DNA of 64,000 bases from Erythrobacter sp. SDW2 (lineage in GTDB: Bacteria > Pseudomonadota > Alphaproteobacteria > Sphingomonadales > Sphingomonadaceae): positions 1,860,001-1,924,000 of the forward strand of contig NZ_CP090370.1 of assembly GCF_021431965.1 (NCBI RefSeq), written 5' to 3'. Positions 1 to 11,226 of the stretch are shown here, piece by piece. A model generated the notes under the pieces. It was not told where the DNA came from, did no database searches, and saw nothing but the letters and a program-made list of their open reading frames with translations. Both the position numbers and the translations under genes were made by a program. Numbering within the stretch: the first letter of the stretch is position 1; each line of letters starts with the position of its first letter.

Positions 1-764
1 CCGGGGCCGTTGGAAAGGAACACGCCTGCCGGATTTAGTGCGAGGATATCCTCGAGGCTGGTCCGCGCCGGGACCACCGTCACCTTGGCCCCCGCCTTCA
101 CCAGGTTGCGGAAGATATTGTCCTTTGCGCCGTAATCGATCGCGACGACGTGGGGCTTGTCGTGCCAGTCCGCGCGGCCATAGCCGTGGCCGAGCCGCCA
201 GTAACCACCGCCCCAGTCCTCCTGGTGCTCGCGGCTGACCGCCTGGGCCAAGTCCATCCCCTCCAGCCCCGGCCAGTCCTGCGCCCGCTTCAGCAGCGCG
301 GCGAGGTCGAACCTGCCGTCCGCCGCATGGGCGATCACCGCATTGGGAGCGCCGCCCACGCGGATGAAGCGGGTCAGCGCGCGGGTATCGATGCCGGCGA
401 GCCCGATCTTGCCGTTCGCCGCCATCCACTGCGTAAAATGCTCGGCGCTGCGGAAGTTGCTCGGCAGGGTCACGTCCTCGCGCACCACGCAGCCGACTGC
501 GCTGCCGACCTCGTGGCTTTCGACATCCTCGGCATTGGTCCCGACATTGCCGATATGCGGGAAAGTGAAGGTCACCACCTGCCCGGCGTAGGAGGGATCG
601 GTCATCACCTCCTGGTATCCGGTCATCGCGGTGTTGAAGCACACCTCGCCCACCGCGCTGCCCTCCGCGCCGAAGCCCTTGCCCCACAGGGCCGTTCCGT
701 CGGCCAGCAAAAGAACTCCCGTCGCGCCTTTAGGCTGCGCAGGGGTAATGTCGGCGGTGGCCAT
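1..764 (-). CDS. carA: Carbamoyl-phosphate synthase small subunit (partial, C-terminus beyond window)
   Basis: Glutamine-hydrolysing subunit of carbamoyl phosphate synthase, which supplies ammonia to CarB for arginine and pyrimidine synthesis in the cytoplasm. About 254 N-terminal residues are visible on the minus strand, starting MATADITPAQPKGATG. The characteristic N-terminal CPSase small domain is clear (GEVCFNTAMTGYQEVMTDPS, then the IDTRALTRFIR stretch), and the reading runs into the start of the class I glutamine amidotransferase domain (VFLSNGPG). The catalytic Cys/His/Glu lie outside the window, so activity cannot be judged. It is divergent from the YqeY-like gene, with about 137 bases between the two starts. 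Confidence 0.93.
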   Translation of the reverse strand, partial: MATADITPAQPKGATGVLLLADGTALWGKGFGAEGSAVGEVCFNTAMTGYQEVMTDPSYAGQVVTFTFPHIGNVGTNAEDVESHEVGSAVGCVVREDVTLPSNFRSAEHFTQWMAANGKIGLAGIDTRALTRFIRVGGAPNAVIAHAADGRFDLAALLKRAQDWPGLEGMDLAQAVSREHQEDWGGGYWRLGHGYGRADWHDKPHVVAIDYGAKDNIFRNLVKAGAKVTVVPARTSLEDILALNPAGVFLSNGP

Positions 765-811
765 GGGGCTCTCCGAGTCAGGGGTTTTCCGGCGATGTCG
801 CTAAGCGTCGG

Positions 812-840
812 TCGCTAGGGATACCCTCCCCTTGCGTCAA
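812..840 (-). promoter_or_regulatory. Candidate sigma-70 promoter for carA
   Basis: On the minus strand a TTGACG -35 hexamer (835-840) is followed after 17 bases by TAGCGA (812-817), placed about 48 bases upstream of the carA start. The -35 box and spacing are good. The -10 match is weak, which is common in this group. Seen by eye only. Confidence 0.35.
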
Positions 841-901
841 GGGCCGTGCGGGGCCAATTGGGGAGCAATCCCGAAAACTCCGGAAAATCACAGGACGAAC
901 C

Positions 902-1366
902 ATGCCCGAAACGAAACTGCGCGACGACATCAAGGCCGCCACCACCGCCGCCATGAAGGCCGGCGACAAGGACCGCACCGCCGCGCTGCGGCTGATCGGA
1001 GCCAAGATCAAGGACCGCGATATCGAGCTGCGCACCTCGTCCAAGGAGGTGCCCGATGACGATGTGGTGATCGATGTGCTGCAAAAAATGGCCAAGCAGC
1101 GGCGCGAATCGATAACCATGTTCGTTGACGGCGGCCGCGAGGAACTGGCCGACAAGGAGCGCGGCGAGCTGGCGGTGATCGAGGAGTTCCTGCCGCAGAT
1201 GCTCGACGAGACGCAGACCCGGGCGGCGATCGAGCAGGCCAAGGTAACGACCGGGGCCGAATCGGTTAAGGATATGGGCAAGGTGATGGCGGAACTAAAG
1301 GCGAAGCACGGCGCTGTTCTGGACATGGGGCTCGCCTCGAAACTCGTCAAAGAAAGCCTGTCATGA
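902..1366 (+). CDS. yqeY: GatB/YqeY domain protein
   Basis: A 154-residue protein of the GatB/YqeY family, which resembles the tRNA-binding tail domain of the GatB amidotransferase subunit. The exact role of free-standing YqeY is not settled. The whole length fits the family: a helical N-terminus with DIKAATTAAMKAGDKDR and ALRLIGAKIKD, a middle KMAKQRRESI helix, and the ELAVIEEFLPQML stretch followed by the small C-terminal domain ending near VMAELKAKHGAVLDMG. Its stop overlaps the start of the next lipoprotein gene by four bases (ATGA), so the two are probably co-transcribed. It lies between carA and dnaG-rpoD; the yqeY-dnaG-rpoD neighbourhood is common in bacteria. Confidence 0.92.
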   Translation: MPETKLRDDIKAATTAAMKAGDKDRTAALRLIGAKIKDRDIELRTSSKEVPDDDVVIDVLQKMAKQRRESITMFVDGGREELADKERGELAVIEEFLPQMLDETQTRAAIEQAKVTTGAESVKDMGKVMAELKAKHGAVLDMGLASKLVKESLS

Positions 1367-2133
1367 TCCGCATCGCTGCCGTTTCGGCTCTCGCCATTTC
1401 GCTTTCGCTCTCCGCCTGCTCGGGCGGTGAAGACGCCGACTATGCCGAGGAGACCAGCACCGTCGCCGGCAGCGATGTGACCGACCTCAATGATGCCAAT
1501 ACCACCGCCGACGCCATCTCCATGGCGGTCGACCGCGAGAAGGGCGACTTCGCCGACCTCAGGCTGGGAGGACTGATCGAGGGTCCGCGCGGCGAGCGGT
1601 TGAAGGTCGCTTTCTCCAACCAGGTCAGCGCCTTTGCCGATGTGACTTCCTACGTCGCCTGCCCGGACGGGATCGATCCGTGCGAGCCGACAACGGCACC
1701 GGAAGGAACGGTCTATACCTATGTCTTCATCGTCTATCCCGGCGAGGACATGGACCCGGCAACCGGTAGCGGGACGGGCAACGATTCGAGCGATATCGAG
1801 CGTGCGACCGAATTCCGCATGCTGCGCGCCGCAAACGGCTTCACCGGCAAGGCCGGCTACGCCAAGGCCGAAGCGCTTGCTGCAATCGGGCCGAAGGCCG
1901 ACGTCGTGATGAGTTGCGACGATGGTGCGCTGGTTTGGACGATCAACGCCGGCGATGGTGGCAACCAGTGGGAACAGGGCGAACCGCTAACCTTCTGGTG
2001 GCAGTCGACCTTGCCGCCTGCAGGGCCGGCACGGGCATATCAGTTCGAAGCGGATGCGACGGCTGCTACCGGCGAGGGGCCATATCCCGCCGCCAAGGCC
2101 GGCGTGACCAACGCCTGCCTGATGGAGAAGTAA
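1363..2133 (+). CDS. Hypothetical lipoprotein
   Basis: 256 residues with a typical lipoprotein signal peptide: short basic start (MIRIAA), hydrophobic core and a lipobox LSAC with Cys19 as the predicted acylation site. The mature protein starts acidic (SGGEDADYAEE) and is rich in Asp, Gly, Ala and Thr. I recognise no catalytic domain. The four internal cysteines (for example near ACPDGIDPCEP) could form disulfides, which fits a periplasmic or outer-membrane-attached protein. Its start codon overlaps the yqeY stop, and dnaG starts 59 bases downstream. Function unknown. Confidence 0.8.
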   Translation: MIRIAAVSALAISLSLSACSGGEDADYAEETSTVAGSDVTDLNDANTTADAISMAVDREKGDFADLRLGGLIEGPRGERLKVAFSNQVSAFADVTSYVACPDGIDPCEPTTAPEGTVYTYVFIVYPGEDMDPATGSGTGNDSSDIERATEFRMLRAANGFTGKAGYAKAEALAAIGPKADVVMSCDDGALVWTINAGDGGNQWEQGEPLTFWWQSTLPPAGPARAYQFEADATAATGEGPYPAAKAGVTNACLMEK

Positions 2134-2192
2134 CCGGGCGCATAGCTCGCGCGGCACTTGAAAGCCCTCGCCATGCGGCGCATTGAGCGGGC

Positions 2193-4085
2193 ATGCTTTC
2201 CCCGCAATGGCTTGACGAACTGCGCGCCCGGGTGACGCTTTCCAGCGTCATCATGCGCACGGTCAAGCTGCAGCGGGCAGGGCGGGAGTGGAAGGCGTGC
2301 TGTCCGTTCCACAACGAGAAGAGCCCGAGCTTCACGGTCAACGACGCCAAGGGGTTCTACCACTGCTTCGGCTGCGGGGCGCATGGCGATGTGATCCGCT
2401 GGATGACCGACCAGCGGGGCCTCCAGTTCATGGATGCGGTGAAGGAACTGGCGGCGGAAGCCGGACTGGAAGTACCCGCCCCGGACCCGCGCGCCGCGAA
2501 ACAGGCCGAGAAGCGTGCCAGCCTGATCGACGTGACCGAGGCGGCGCAGCAGTGGTTCGTGCATCAACTTGGCGGGCAGGAAGGGACCAAGGCGCGCGAT
2601 TACCTCGCCTCGCGCGGGTTCTCCGAAAGCGTCGTCCGCGAATTCGGGTTCGGCTACGCGCCAGAAGGGAGGCAAGCGCTGAAGGCCGGGTTGGCCCAGT
2701 TCGACGAGTCCATGCTGGTCGAGAGCGGCATGCGCATCGAAACGGAAGCTGGCGAGCATTACGACCGGTTCCGCGAGCGCCTGATGCTCCCGATCCAGGA
2801 CGCGCGCGGACGCGTCATTGCCTTCGGTGGCCGCATCCTCGACAAGCGGGACGGTGTCGCCAAGTATCTGAACTCGCCGGACACCCCGCTGTTCGACAAG
2901 GGCCGCACCCTTTACAACCTCCACCGTGCTGGTCCCGCCAGTCGCCAGAGCGGGCGGATGGTGGTTGTCGAAGGCTATATGGATGTCATCGCCCTCGCCA
3001 ATGCCGGGATCGCCGACGCGGTCGCTCCGCTCGGCACGGCGTTGACGGAGCGGCAGATCGAACTGCTGTGGCGCATGGTCGAGCGGCCGATCCTGTGCTT
3101 CGACGGCGACGCTGCGGGCCAGCGCGCGGCGATGCGGGCGATCCAGCGCGCCTTGCCCTTGCTGCGCCCGGCCCATTCGCTCGCTATCGTCCGTCTGCCC
3201 TCCGGCCTCGATCCGGACGATCTGATCAGGCAACGCGGTGCGAAGGCGATGGAGGAACTGCTCGCCTCGCCTGACAGCCTGCTCGACACATTGTGGCAAT
3301 ATGAACGCGACGCGCAGCCGCTCGATAGTCCCGAAGCCAAGGCGGGCCTGAAGGCGCGGCTCAACGCTCATGTCGAGACTATCGCCGATCCCGACATAAA
3401 GGCGCTCTATCGCCGCGAACTGATGGATCGCTTCTCGGCCTTCGCTTTCCCGCAGCGCGAGCGTGCGCCATGGAAGCCCGGCGGTTTCCAGAGGGGCCGC
3501 CCACACCAGGCAATGGCCGATCCAGCTGCGATTCGCCGTCTCCAGCGGCTCGTCGGCGGTGGCAGCCGCGACCGGCTGGCGACTGCCGTGGTGGCCGGGT
3601 TGCTCCGCTTCCCCGACCAGATCGATCGCCACGCCGAGGCCTTGTCCGAAGCGGCCGAACGTGACGCGAAAGTCGCAGAATTGGTCAATCCGCTGCTCGA
3701 TATGGCGGAAATGCTTGAACATGGCGGCGGCGCGCCCATATTTGAGCCTACAGGCCCCTTGGCCGCCCCGGATAAATCCCGTTTCGCCTTCCTGACGGAA
3801 GCAACAGATCCAGAGGCTGCGCGCGAAGACCTGGCTGAAGCCGTATCGTTGCTGGTCGAACGACCTGCGCTGGAGGCTGCGCTTGCCGCGGCAACGGCGC
3901 GGTTCGAAACCGATCCCGAAGGCGCTTTCGCAGAGCAGCAGCGGCTGCTCAAACGAAAGCTGGAATTCGAGGTGCGACTCGGCCAAATGGCGAATTTAAG
4001 GGCTGCACGCCGGGCAGAGCGCGCGCAGTTGGAAACGGGACACTCGCCCCAGCCGGAAACGGCCGGCGAACAGGAAACGGACTGA
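2193..4085 (+). CDS. dnaG: DNA primase
   Basis: Synthesises RNA primers for replication and works with the replicative helicase and DNA polymerase III. The N-terminal CHC2 zinc finger is intact, with Cys37, His40, Cys58 and Cys61 in [11 protein letters not shown] and YHCFGCG. The Toprim catalytic core follows, with Glu260 in VVEGYMDV and the metal-binding pair Asp304/Asp306 in [10 protein letters not shown]. The C-terminal third is the variable helicase-binding region. At 630 residues it is somewhat longer than the E. coli enzyme, as in other alphaproteobacteria. rpoD starts ten bases after its stop, the familiar macromolecular synthesis pairing. Confidence 0.98.
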   Translation: MLSPQWLDELRARVTLSSVIMRTVKLQRAGREWKACCPFHNEKSPSFTVNDAKGFYHCFGCGAHGDVIRWMTDQRGLQFMDAVKELAAEAGLEVPAPDPRAAKQAEKRASLIDVTEAAQQWFVHQLGGQEGTKARDYLASRGFSESVVREFGFGYAPEGRQALKAGLAQFDESMLVESGMRIETEAGEHYDRFRERLMLPIQDARGRVIAFGGRILDKRDGVAKYLNSPDTPLFDKGRTLYNLHRAGPASRQSGRMVVVEGYMDVIALANAGIADAVAPLGTALTERQIELLWRMVERPILCFDGDAAGQRAAMRAIQRALPLLRPAHSLAIVRLPSGLDPDDLIRQRGAKAMEELLASPDSLLDTLWQYERDAQPLDSPEAKAGLKARLNAHVETIADPDIKALYRRELMDRFSAFAFPQRERAPWKPGGFQRGRPHQAMADPAAIRRLQRLVGGGSRDRLATAVVAGLLRFPDQIDRHAEALSEAAERDAKVAELVNPLLDMAEMLEHGGGAPIFEPTGPLAAPDKSRFAFLTEATDPEAAREDLAEAVSLLVERPALEAALAAATARFETDPEGAFAEQQRLLKRKLEFEVRLGQMANLRAARRAERAQLETGHSPQPETAGEQETD

Positions 4086-4095
4086 AACGGAAATT

Positions 4096-6147
<2,052 letters not shown>

Positions 6148-6224
6148 ACAATCCCGGGAAGGGCTGGCACAGCGTCTCCACGGAGAGGTAAGAAGTCAGC
6201 CCACCCAAAGGGGGAATGTCTACC

Positions 6225-6848
6225 ATGTCCGTTATCGCCATCGTCAGCCAGAAGGGCGGGTCCGGCAAGACCACCCTCGCCCTGCATCTTGCCGCCAGCG
6301 CGACTCAGGCCAGGCGACCGGCATGCATCGTCGATACCGACCCGCAAGCAACCGCAGCCGCTTGGGGCGACTGGCGGGGTGATTTCCTCCCGATCGTCGT
6401 GACCAGCCCGCCAGCCCGGCTCGCCAAGACAATCGAGCGCGCGCGCAAGCAGGACGATATCGAAGTGGTGGTGATCGACACCCCGCCCCATGCCGAGGCA
6501 GCCATGCGCGAGGCGATCAAGGCGGCGGACCTGGTGCTGATCCCCTCACGTCCGCGCGCCTTCGATCTCCATGCTCTGGAAGGTGTCGCAGAGATGCTCG
6601 GTTTCGCGAATACCCCTGCCTATGTGGTGCTAAACGCTGTTCCGGGGGGTGCAACGCGCCAGGTCGAAGAGGCAACCAAGGCGGCCAAGGCGCTTGGCCT
6701 TGAAGTATGCCCCGTAACCTTCGGTGAACGCGCCGATTTCCATAAATCCTCGGCCAAAGGCGAGGTCGCTTCGGAGATCGATGCCGAGGGCAAGGCGGCG
6801 AAGGAAGCGAAGAAGCTCTGGAAATGGGTCGCAAAACAACTTGGCTAG
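6225..6848 (+). CDS. ParA-family (MinD/ParA/Soj) ATPase, orphan
   Basis: A 207-residue deviant Walker A ATPase of the type that partitions DNA or positions large complexes by ATP-dependent dimerisation on the nucleoid. The Walker A KGGSGKTT starts at Lys10, the signature lysine of the family. The Walker A' region reads CIVDTDPQATAAAW and Walker B reads VVVIDTPP. I chose the ATG at 6225 over one at 6216 because the AGGGGGA Shine-Dalgarno sequence ends nine bases before it and is too close to the earlier ATG. There is no ParB gene beside it, so it is probably not the chromosomal ParA. Its cargo is unknown. Confidence 0.87.
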   Translation: MSVIAIVSQKGGSGKTTLALHLAASATQARRPACIVDTDPQATAAAWGDWRGDFLPIVVTSPPARLAKTIERARKQDDIEVVVIDTPPHAEAAMREAIKAADLVLIPSRPRAFDLHALEGVAEMLGFANTPAYVVLNAVPGGATRQVEEATKAAKALGLEVCPVTFGERADFHKSSAKGEVASEIDAEGKAAKEAKKLWKWVAKQLG

Positions 6849-6851
6849 GCG

Positions 6852-8573
6852 TCAGCCGGGTTTGAGCGGGGAGTAGACCGCGACAGTCGGCGGCACTGGA
6901 TCGAAGCGGATAAACAGCGCCATCCCGCTCGCTGCCAGTAGCAGCGTTCCCGCCACGATCCGCCACTTCGGCACCGCCTGCCACAGTGGCAGCCACGTCA
7001 GCATCGCCAGCGCCATTAGGATCGCGGTCACCCATGGCATGCTCGGCCCCACTCCCTGCATGGCGAAGAAGCCAAGCGTAAGCAGGAAGCCGGTCATGAC
7101 AGCAGCCACCAAGGCCGCGCTGGCGCGTGACAGCAGGGGCTTGCGGAAGCTGCGCACCATCTCGACGAGGCCGGCCAGCATCAGGGGAATAACGATGAAG
7201 AACGCCGCCGGCGGGGCATAGGCCTGCAAGGCGATGGCTATTGCAGCGAGCGGCAGTACCGCCCCCACCCGTGTCGCGAAGCCCCCGCGCCGTGCGCCGA
7301 AAGCCACGATGGCGACCCCGGTCAGGGCCAGCAGGACCATGCCGGTCAGCTTGGGAATGGCCGCCAGCCGGTCATAATAGCCCGCGCCGGTGCCCGCACC
7401 CGACAGCAGGTTGAGCAGGTACAGCAGAATCCCGCCGCCGATCAGCAGGCCCGCCATCCGCGCTGCACCGCCGGCAATGCTGCCGGCCCGTTCCCTTCTT
7501 CGCCCCCAGGCGATGCCGTAACCGATCGCCCCCAGTGCGAGCATCACCCAGCCCCAGGCCGGGGCATAGACCAGTACGAACTGGCCGAAGACATCGAAGA
7601 ACACCGCGTCGTGGCTTTGCGCCGGCAAGGATCTTGCTTCAGCGAGAGCAGCCGCCAGCTCGTGGGTCTGGCTGAGCATCTGGTAGATAGATCCCCGATC
7701 CACATTCTCCGGGATCGACAGCGGCGAGTGATAGAGCCCGGAACGGCCGATGAAGGCGATGTTCCAGGCCGCATAGCCTCCCCGCTCGAGCGCGGGCGAA
7801 AGATCGGTGTCGTTGGGCAAGACCGAATAGATGAAGGCCGACAGCGAGGTTGCCGCCGGATGGCTGACCTCGCGGGCATAGAGCCGCGCCACTTCGGCAT
7901 TGCCGGGCGAGGTCTGGAACATGCTGGAAATGCCCCCGCCGCCCCGCGCCTCGACATTGACGATCGCGCCGATCCTGGCCGCCAGCGGGTGATTGGCGTA
8001 GAAATCGCGCGCCCCGTTGAGGCCCAGTTCCTCGGCATCGGTGAGGATCACCACGATGTCGCGGCGCTGCGGGCCGGAAGCGGCAATGGCGCGCACGGCC
8101 TCGAGGATCACCGCCACGCCCGTCGCATCGTCGGCCGCACCGGGCGAGCCCCAGACGCTGTCGTAATGCGCCATCAGGGCCACCGCCGGAAGGCTGCGGA
8201 CCGTACCCGGCAGCACGCCGATGATATTGACGAATTCGGTCAGCGCGGCGGATTTTTCGCCGTCCCAGTGATCGAGCTTGTCCTGCGCTCGCCGGTCGAT
8301 GGTCCCGGTGCTCGTTTCGACCGTCAGCCCCATCCTCTCGAGCTCGCCGACGAGATAGGCGCGCACTTCGGCGTTGGCGGCGCTGCCGGTCGGGTGCGGT
8401 TGCTTGGCGATTTGCCGGATATGGCCATAGGCGCGATTGGATTCAGGCTCGGCCGGATTGCCGCTCGGGGTTGCATGTTCCTGCGGCGGTGTCGTTCCCA
8501 CGATTGCCAGCAACAGCGCCACTACCAATGCGCCTGCCAACCATAGCCAGTTCTTGCCCCCTAGGCTTGCCAT
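6852..8573 (-). CDS. Membrane-anchored M28 family aminopeptidase
   Basis: A zinc metallopeptidase of family M28, with an N-terminal membrane segment (residues about 9-27), an exported peptidase domain and several C-terminal membrane helices (about 340-570). Metal ligands seen are His136 and Asp138 in MAHYDSVWG, Asp148/149 in GAADDATG, the catalytic Glu pair 181/182 in LTDAEELGLNGA, Glu208 in VNVEARG and the late His in GLYHSPLS. The layout, a peptidase followed by a polytopic tail, resembles Fxna/Pff1-type M28 proteins. The substrate is unknown. It converges with the ParA-like gene, leaving three bases between the stops. Confidence 0.9.
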   Translation of the reverse strand: MASLGGKNWLWLAGALVVALLLAIVGTTPPQEHATPSGNPAEPESNRAYGHIRQIAKQPHPTGSAANAEVRAYLVGELERMGLTVETSTGTIDRRAQDKLDHWDGEKSAALTEFVNIIGVLPGTVRSLPAVALMAHYDSVWGSPGAADDATGVAVILEAVRAIAASGPQRRDIVVILTDAEELGLNGARDFYANHPLAARIGAIVNVEARGGGGISSMFQTSPGNAEVARLYAREVSHPAATSLSAFIYSVLPNDTDLSPALERGGYAAWNIAFIGRSGLYHSPLSIPENVDRGSIYQMLSQTHELAAALAEARSLPAQSHDAVFFDVFGQFVLVYAPAWGWVMLALGAIGYGIAWGRRRERAGSIAGGAARMAGLLIGGGILLYLLNLLSGAGTGAGYYDRLAAIPKLTGMVLLALTGVAIVAFGARRGGFATRVGAVLPLAAIAIALQAYAPPAAFFIVIPLMLAGLVEMVRSFRKPLLSRASAALVAAVMTGFLLTLGFFAMQGVGPSMPWVTAILMALAMLTWLPLWQAVPKWRIVAGTLLLAASGMALFIRFDPVPPTVAVYSPLKPG

Positions 8574-8727
8574 GCGAACCTCTCCCCTGCCCTCGGGCCT
8601 GTGTTCGGCCCGTTACTCGGCAGAGGACCCCAGCGGCCCGCTTGTGTCAATATCAGCTATCCCGTGCCCGTCGAAAAGCTGCGCCGCAGGGGTGGAGAGA
8701 ATCGCCGCCCTCGCCTATGGGGCCGCC

Positions 8728-9165
8728 ATGCGTATCGCCATCGCCTCCGACCATGCCGCCCTCGCCCTCAAGGCCGAGTTGCGCGAATGGTTGATCGAAC
8801 TGGGTCACGAGGTAGCCGACCTCGGGCCGGATACCGCCGACAGCGTCGACTATCCCGACTATGGCTACAAGCTCGCCAGCGTGGTTGCCGATGGCACCGC
8901 CGAACGCGGTATCGCCCTGTGCGGGAGCGGGATCGGCATCTCGATCTCGGTCAACCGCAACCCTGCCGTCCGCTGCGCGCTGGTCTCCGAGCCGCTCTCC
9001 GCCGCTCTCAGCCGCGAACATAATGACGCCAACGTAATGGCCATGGGCGCGCGGCTGACCGGCAGCGATATGGCCAAGGCCTGCGTTACCGCCTTCCTCG
9101 AAACCGAATTCGCCGGTGGTCGTCACCAGCGCCGCGTCGACAAGCTTTCCAACCCCGAGGTCTGA
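8728..9165 (+). CDS. rpiB: Ribose 5-phosphate isomerase B
   Basis: Interconverts ribose 5-phosphate and ribulose 5-phosphate in the pentose phosphate pathway. The 145 residues match the RpiB/LacAB family from start to end: MRIAIASDHAALALK at the N-terminus, the VADLGPDTADSVDYPDY loop, the active-site CGSGIGISISVNR with its Cys, and the REHNDANVMAMGARL stretch. The start was set at 8728 because the family begins at MRIAIASDH; the open frame runs further upstream but is unlike the family. Three bases separate its stop from the glyA start, so the two form an operon that links sugar phosphate and one-carbon metabolism. Confidence 0.95.
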   Translation: MRIAIASDHAALALKAELREWLIELGHEVADLGPDTADSVDYPDYGYKLASVVADGTAERGIALCGSGIGISISVNRNPAVRCALVSEPLSAALSREHNDANVMAMGARLTGSDMAKACVTAFLETEFAGGRHQRRVDKLSNPEV

Positions 9166-9168
9166 CTG

Positions 9169-10479
9169 ATGAGCACCGCCGAACAGACAAACGCCGATAT
9201 CATGCACCGTTTCTGGCATGACGACCTCGCCACCGCCGATCCGGAAATAGCCGGTGCGGTTGCCAAGGAACTGAAGCGGCAGCAGGACAAGATCGAACTG
9301 ATCGCGAGCGAGAACATCGCCAGCAAGGCCGTGCTCGAAGCCGCCGGCAGCGTCTTCACCAACAAATATGCCGAGGGCTATCCGGGCAAGCGTTACTACG
9401 GCGGCTGCGAGTATGCCGATATCGTCGAAACGCTGGCGATCGAGCGCGCCAAGGAATTGTTCGGCTGCAACTTTGCCAATGTGCAGCCCAACAGCGGTTC
9501 GCAGATGAACCAGGCGGTGTTCCTCGCCCTGCTCAACCCGGGCGACACCTTCATGGGTCTCGACCTCAACTCGGGCGGTCACCTGACCCATGGTTCGCCG
9601 GTCAACATGAGCGGCAAGTGGTTCAATCCGGTCCCCTATGGCGTGCGCAAGGAAGACGAGCGCATCGACATGGACGAGGTCATGAAGATTGCGCAGGAGC
9701 ACAAGCCCAGGCTGATCATTGCCGGCGGCACCGCCTATTCGCGTGTGTGGGACTGGGAGGCGTTCCGCAAGGTTGCCGATGCGGTGGGTGCATACCTGAT
9801 GGTCGACATGAGCCACATCTCGGGGCTGGTGGCAGGCGGTGCCCATCCCTCGCCCTTCCCCCATGCCCATGTCGTGACCACCACGACCCACAAGAGCCTG
9901 CGCGGTCCGCGCTCCGGCGTCATTCTGTGGAACGACGAGGAATTGACCAAGCCGCTCAACATGGCGGTGTTCCCCGGACTGCAGGGCGGCCCGTTGATGC
10001 ATATCGTCGCGGCCAAGGCAGTGGCCTTCCGCGAAGCTCTCCGGCCCGAGTTCAAGGCCTATGCCCGCGCCGTGGTCGAGAACGCCCGTGCGCTGGCGGC
10101 GAGCCTCGAGGAAAACGGCCTGCGGATCGTTTCCGGCGGCACCGACAACCACTCGATGCTGGTCGATCTCACCGCCAAGGACGTGACCGGCAAGGATGCC
10201 GAAAAGGGCCTCGATCGCGCCTGGCTGACCTGCAACAAGAACGGCATTCCCTACGACACCCGCAGTCCCTTTGTGACCAGCGGCATCCGCCTCGGCACAC
10301 CTGCCGGCACCACCCGCGGTTTCGGCCCGGCCGAGTTCCGCAAGGTCGGTGTACTTATAGCGGAGGTGGTTGACGGTTTGTCGAAGAATGGACCCGAGGG
10401 GGATGCGCAGGTCGAGGAATCTGTCCGCCGCCGCGTCAGCGAGCTATGCTCCCAGTTCCCTGTCTACCCTCAGGACTAA
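9169..10479 (+). CDS. glyA: Serine hydroxymethyltransferase
   Basis: PLP-dependent enzyme that converts serine and tetrahydrofolate to glycine and 5,10-methylene-tetrahydrofolate, the main source of one-carbon units. The 436 residues carry the family landmarks: [15 protein letters not shown] and [17 protein letters not shown] near the N-terminus, the [12 protein letters not shown] loop, and the PLP-lysine Lys242 in [14 protein letters not shown]. The C-terminal domain has the usual [15 protein letters not shown]. It follows rpiB at a three-base spacing, and a small membrane protein and nrdR follow it closely on the same strand. Confidence 0.98.
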   Translation: MSTAEQTNADIMHRFWHDDLATADPEIAGAVAKELKRQQDKIELIASENIASKAVLEAAGSVFTNKYAEGYPGKRYYGGCEYADIVETLAIERAKELFGCNFANVQPNSGSQMNQAVFLALLNPGDTFMGLDLNSGGHLTHGSPVNMSGKWFNPVPYGVRKEDERIDMDEVMKIAQEHKPRLIIAGGTAYSRVWDWEAFRKVADAVGAYLMVDMSHISGLVAGGAHPSPFPHAHVVTTTTHKSLRGPRSGVILWNDEELTKPLNMAVFPGLQGGPLMHIVAAKAVAFREALRPEFKAYARAVVENARALAASLEENGLRIVSGGTDNHSMLVDLTAKDVTGKDAEKGLDRAWLTCNKNGIPYDTRSPFVTSGIRLGTPAGTTRGFGPAEFRKVGVLIAEVVDGLSKNGPEGDAQVEESVRRRVSELCSQFPVYPQD

Positions 10480-10490
10480 GGAGACTGCCC

Positions 10491-10748
10491 ATGCCTTATG
10501 ATGAACCCGAAGATCCCAAAAACGGTCGGGGCGATGCTCCACGTCACCAGGACCACGAATTGCTGCCCGATGCGAAGACCGAACTTCAGGGGATGCTGAA
10601 GGAAGGGATGCACCACCCCTCGACAAAGCCGGTTCTCACCGGTGCGGCCATCGGCGCTGTTGCAGGCTGGGTCCTGCCCGTCGTCGGGCCCATTTTCGGC
10701 GGGATCGCTGGCGCAGGTATCATGCTCTACAAGCGCATAAGGCCGTAG
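10491..10748 (+). CDS. Small glycine-zipper membrane protein
   Basis: An 85-residue protein. The first half is polar and charged (MPYDEPEDPKNGRGD). The second half is one long hydrophobic segment rich in small residues (GAAIGAVAGWVLP, then GGIAGAGIMLY), a glycine-zipper pattern typical of small helices that pack in membranes. The start at 10491 is supported by an AAGGAG Shine-Dalgarno sequence at 10478-10483. Its stop TAG is followed directly by the nrdR ATG with no gap, so it belongs to the glyA-nrdR unit. Function unknown. Confidence 0.75.
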   Translation: MPYDEPEDPKNGRGDAPRHQDHELLPDAKTELQGMLKEGMHHPSTKPVLTGAAIGAVAGWVLPVVGPIFGGIAGAGIMLYKRIRP

Positions 10749-11225
10749 ATGCGCTGTCCCTTCTGTGCGCATGACGATAGCCAGGTAAAGGATTCGCGGC
10801 CGGCGGAAGACAACGCCGCGATCCGCCGTCGGCGCCAGTGTTCCAGCTGCGGTGCGCGTTTTACCACGTTCGAACGCGTGCAGTTGCGGGACGTGACGGT
10901 TGTCAAATCGGGCGACCATCGTGAGGCATTCGATCGCTCCAAAATCGAGCAATCGGTCGCCCTTGCCTGCCGCAAGCGCGGCGTGACGCAGGAGCAGATC
11001 GACCAGCTTGTCAGCGGGATCCAGCGGCAGGTGGAGACCACCGGCGAAAGCGAGATTCCCTCGGCCCGGATCGGCGAACTGGTGATGGATGGCCTGCGCC
11101 TGATCGACAGCGTTGCCTATATTCGCTTCGCCAGCGTCTATCGCGATTTCAGCGAGGCGAGGGATTTCGAGGAATTCGCCAGCACGGTGCAGGACGCCGC
11201 CCAGAACGGACAAGCGCGCGACTGA
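10749..11225 (+). CDS. nrdR: Transcriptional repressor NrdR
   Basis: ATP/dATP-sensing repressor of ribonucleotide reductase genes. The 158 residues show the N-terminal zinc ribbon with Cys3, Cys6, Cys31 and Cys34 ([10 protein letters not shown] and [10 protein letters not shown]) and the ATP-cone domain ([20 protein letters not shown] through [11 protein letters not shown]). It starts directly after the stop of the small membrane protein and ends one base before the methyltransferase start. glyA next to nrdR is a conserved arrangement in alphaproteobacteria. Confidence 0.97.
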   Translation: MRCPFCAHDDSQVKDSRPAEDNAAIRRRRQCSSCGARFTTFERVQLRDVTVVKSGDHREAFDRSKIEQSVALACRKRGVTQEQIDQLVSGIQRQVETTGESEIPSARIGELVMDGLRLIDSVAYIRFASVYRDFSEARDFEEFASTVQDAAQNGQARD

Positions 11226-11226
11226 C

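Noticed and set aside
2040-3986. Long minus-strand frame of 648 codons opposite dnaG
   Set aside because: It lies fully antisense to a clearly conserved dnaG, has no recognisable domain and shows codon patterns expected of a GC-rich shadow frame.
8653-10152. Minus-strand frame of 499 codons opposite rpiB and glyA
   Set aside because: Antisense to two conserved enzymes and their intergenic gap; no conserved domain.
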